Assembly (NCBI GenBank): GCA_900074885.1
Contig: FJUW01000016.1
Location: 286,577 to 350,576 of the forward strand
Origin: Rhynchosporium graminicola
Lineage: Eukaryota > Ascomycota > Leotiomycetes > Helotiales > Ploettnerulaceae
DNA: 64,000 bases
Reading direction: 5' to 3'
The notes under the pieces are model-generated. The model ran no database searches. It was not told where the DNA came from and saw only the letters and a program-made list of their open reading frames with translations. Below, piece by piece: positions 59,305 through 64,000 of this stretch. The number at the start of each line of letters is the position of its first letter. Positions within the stretch are counted from its first letter, which is position 1. The translations under genes and the position numbers were made by a program.

Positions 59305-61439
59305 GAGGTTGTGGTAATGGAATCTGGAGTCGGATAGACCAGCATCATGTGATGTTATTCTCTTTGCCTAAGAAATGGTCTAGTTGTACGACTTCACATC
59401 GAAATGTCAGAATTCAGTCGTTTCCTTCCCTTAGTTTTAAGGGTTTACATATCTATCTTTATGTGTAATCGTTAGTTTATCTAATATACCACATATGACG
59501 GGGGAAATTTTGGACAATCTCCCACCTTCCCAGTACCCACCTGATTACAACACGGTGTGATATTAACGGTCCTTTATTTTCATCATTCTCTCAGTGACCG
59601 CAGGATGCTCGACTGTGAATTTAGTACGAATCACCAATATTTTCGGAGCAGGTCAGCCAGATGCCAAGTCTACAGGCGCCAGACCTCCATTCTTACACGT
59701 CTACATCACACTCGTTACGAACTTATGATCATGCACCTCTACTCGATCTTCAAATTGGACATTTATAACATTATACTAGGCCAAAATACATGTCAATATG
59801 ACAACCAGACGATTACGAGAGACCCAAACAGATAGCTTCCGTCATGACTACACCTCATATTTCAAATCCACCCACGAATCAAAGAGAGCTCCAACATGAG
59901 GGCCCTATTAGCCATCGTTATTCATGACGTCCAATCTATCGATAACCCACCTACTTCATTCACAGCAACACAACGCCGACTATAATGTCACATCTTAAGA
60001 GAAGTAGTCATCCTACAATCTGAGCCTCAATCGATTATCCAGCAGAAACTTCTCAATGTCCGCGCTGAATTTCCGTGTGTCATCCAAAACGTATTCTTCC
60101 CTTCCAGGCTTTTACATTCTTCCATTGCAGGCTTAGAAAGCAACGTTGATATTTGCGGCTCCAGCAAGCGAACTTTTTCTTTGGTATCGAGTGCGACGAC
60201 GGTAGGAGGTAGGACAGTCAGTTTTCTGAGTTTCGCAAACTCGTGTGTCACCGAGTGCAAGGCCTACTTGAGCTCTTCTATCTGCGCTCTCGAGCAGGAG
60301 TATTGAAGAAGCCTCGCAGTCCGGAGGGTATGTACCACCGCACAGATTGTCAAGCGAGGAGAATAGTGGCTTGATCATCATTTTCAATGCTGAGAGGAGG
60401 ACAAGCTGCAGAAGTCCACACTCCGAACTCCTGAAATCCCGCATACAATGGTTCAATGATCTCTCGCAGCACTTTTTTAGAGCCTCGAATAAATTCCAGC
60501 TCTCGCCTCGTCTCGCAATCGTTCCTCTCAGCTCGTCAAAAATTCATATCGGAGATCCTAACTGCCACAACGTGCACCAATACAGCTCCCGAACCTCACC
60601 TATCAACGATCATATCACATCCCATTTTCCTTTTTTTCTTGACTTCGCAGATGAGACATATAAACTCAAACTCAAACTCATCTTAGCTTCGTCTCCCGAT
60701 TCTCTTCTCGCTCTCCCCGGACAGTATCTATCTCTCCCCATCAGAGCAGGCGGTCAAAAAAATGCATCGTAAAAAAAACCAGGAATCAAACAAACACTAA
60801 ACCCGACAGAGACAATGAAGTGGAAATCTGACATGCTAGATGAAGTGATGTGCGGTGGCGAGGAATGACTTCCGAGCATTTTCTTCACTGCTCGTGCAAT
60901 AGAATATGGCTGACCGAGCTTAAGATTCAAGCTGGCGCTCTAGGCAACGGAGATGATGGGAGAAGATGTGTGCTTGGCACTTTTTGAGGAACGATTTGTT
61001 CTACAATAGTCGCGTGGAAAAGTTAGGAGTTGTCATTCAACCTTTTTTTCCTTTCGGATCTTGTAGTTGTGGAATGGCTTCTGATGAAGATATGGGCAAC
61101 TCCTGTTCGTTTTCTTTCCGAGGCGTGGATTCATGCCTGGGTTATCTTAGGTTGGCATGTGAGAGCTTATTGACTTTTAATAAATGTCCAAAATCTCGCT
61201 TATTCCATGATAATGAACTTTCCTTGCTTGTACCACGTCATTCCGCATCGTCTGTTGCCTCGAAGCTAAGTCTAGTTCAATCTAATTTGTGTCAGACTTC
61301 CTGCCGTTGGGTGTTCTTATCGATTACTCTAGGTACGCAGCTAACAATCAGCGTCTCAAGCGTATAAAAGCATGATAGGACTGTAAAGTATGCCTTCCCA
61401 TTAATCTACGCTCCCCACAGACAAAAGCACACTATCACG
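59305..61439. other. 2.1 kb with no intact gene
   Basis: Contains the weak relic at 60027-60456. The rest holds short, unsupported frames and the 3' flanks of the two neighbouring genes. Confidence 0.4.
60027..60456 (-). pseudogene. Possible decayed gene fragment
   Basis: Two adjacent minus-strand frames look protein-like: MIKPLFSSLDNLCGG...YPPDCEASSILLLES, and then, one frame over, HEFAKLRKLTVLPPTVVAL, RLLEPQISTLL and a short tail to a stop at 60027. A frameshift near 60260 would join them. The LRKLTVLPP segment recalls leucine-rich or F-box-associated fungal proteins, but there is no diagnostic motif. Low confidence. Confidence 0.25.
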
Positions 61440-63577
<2,138 letters not shown>

Positions 63578-64000
63578 GTTGGAATGTGTCGCGTGCTTGA
63601 GATATGTAGGTACCATGTAACCAACTCAAAAGTCAAGATGACGATGTTTGGATATGAGCTAGCGGCCGCTTGGCGGATATCAAATTGAAGGGATCTGGCT
63701 GGGGTTTGGTTTGATCCATCCCAGCAGCAGTCGAGTGCAGGCTCTAGGTCTGAATTCACTTCTAGAAGACCATAAGTCGAAGCTCGAAGGGATATTCGAT
63801 AGCTCGTAGCACGATTCCGGAAGCTTCGTTAGCAAAATGTAGAGCTGGTTGACAGATTCTCCACGGTCGTCCGTCACGGCCTGCCAGGGAAGCTCTCTCT
63901 GACTTGACTTGCACATCTGTCTAACGTGGTCAAAATCTCCGAAACATCACTTCACAAGGTTCGTTTCTTCATTTGATTAAATCTAGGAAAAACAAAATGG
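63578..64000. other. Upstream region of the YGGS-family gene
   Basis: No supported gene. Probably the YGGS promoter and possibly the edge of a neighbouring gene beyond the window. Confidence 0.4.

Overview
This window comes from a filamentous ascomycete (Pezizomycotina; Leotiomycetes-like is my best guess, not proven). The evidence is short introns (mostly 45-80 nt) with GT...AG ends and CTAAC/CTGAC branch sites, Zn2Cys6, Clr5 and 2EXR gene families, and two AT-rich, TA-saturated blocks with the signature of repeat-induced point mutation (RIP). No rRNA, tRNA or CRISPR array was recognised.

Layout. 1-1177: decayed gene for a Cys-rich single-pass membrane protein (-). 3049-4057: J-domain protein (-). 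5170-11718: complete but dead Ty3/gypsy element (-), 235-bp LTRs, target duplication TTAAG. 12987-15028: Zn2Cys6 regulator whose zinc cluster is split over a 13-nt and a 10-nt exon. 15764-18030: 692-residue membrane-anchored protein of unknown function. 19202-21426: two broken 2EXR genes. 21689-22642: broken HAL/NPR-type kinase gene (-). 24144-25485: short CNNM/Mam3-type protein. 26727-28714: PNGase A-like protein (-). 29780-30899: intact 2EXR gene. 31537-32874: secreted DUF4185-type protein (-). 35259-37026: Clr5-domain protein. 37673-39552: cytochrome P450 with one in-frame stop. 40399-41111: ankyrin-repeat relic, followed by a degenerate array of about 43-bp units. 42056-46003: single-exon Mug190-like SMP/C2 lipid-transfer protein (-). 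46478-56464: a second RIP-inactivated Ty3/gypsy element (+), 158-bp LTRs, target duplication GGGCT, carrying about 2.8 kb of extra single-frame coding relic beyond its chromodomain. 58927-59304: small GPI-anchored Ser/Thr-rich protein. 61440-63577: YGGS-family PLP homeostasis protein with a 1,208-nt intron (-).

The genes do not form an obvious biosynthetic cluster. The block mixes housekeeping-type genes (J-protein, YGGS, Mug190-like, CNNM) with accessory genes, many of which carry a single frameshift or nonsense lesion. Together with the two RIPped retroelements this looks like a rapidly turning over, accessory-type chromosomal segment. The most unusual observations are the extra ORF in the second retroelement, the microexons in the Zn2Cys6 gene, the giant YGGS intron and the run of single-lesion pseudogenes.
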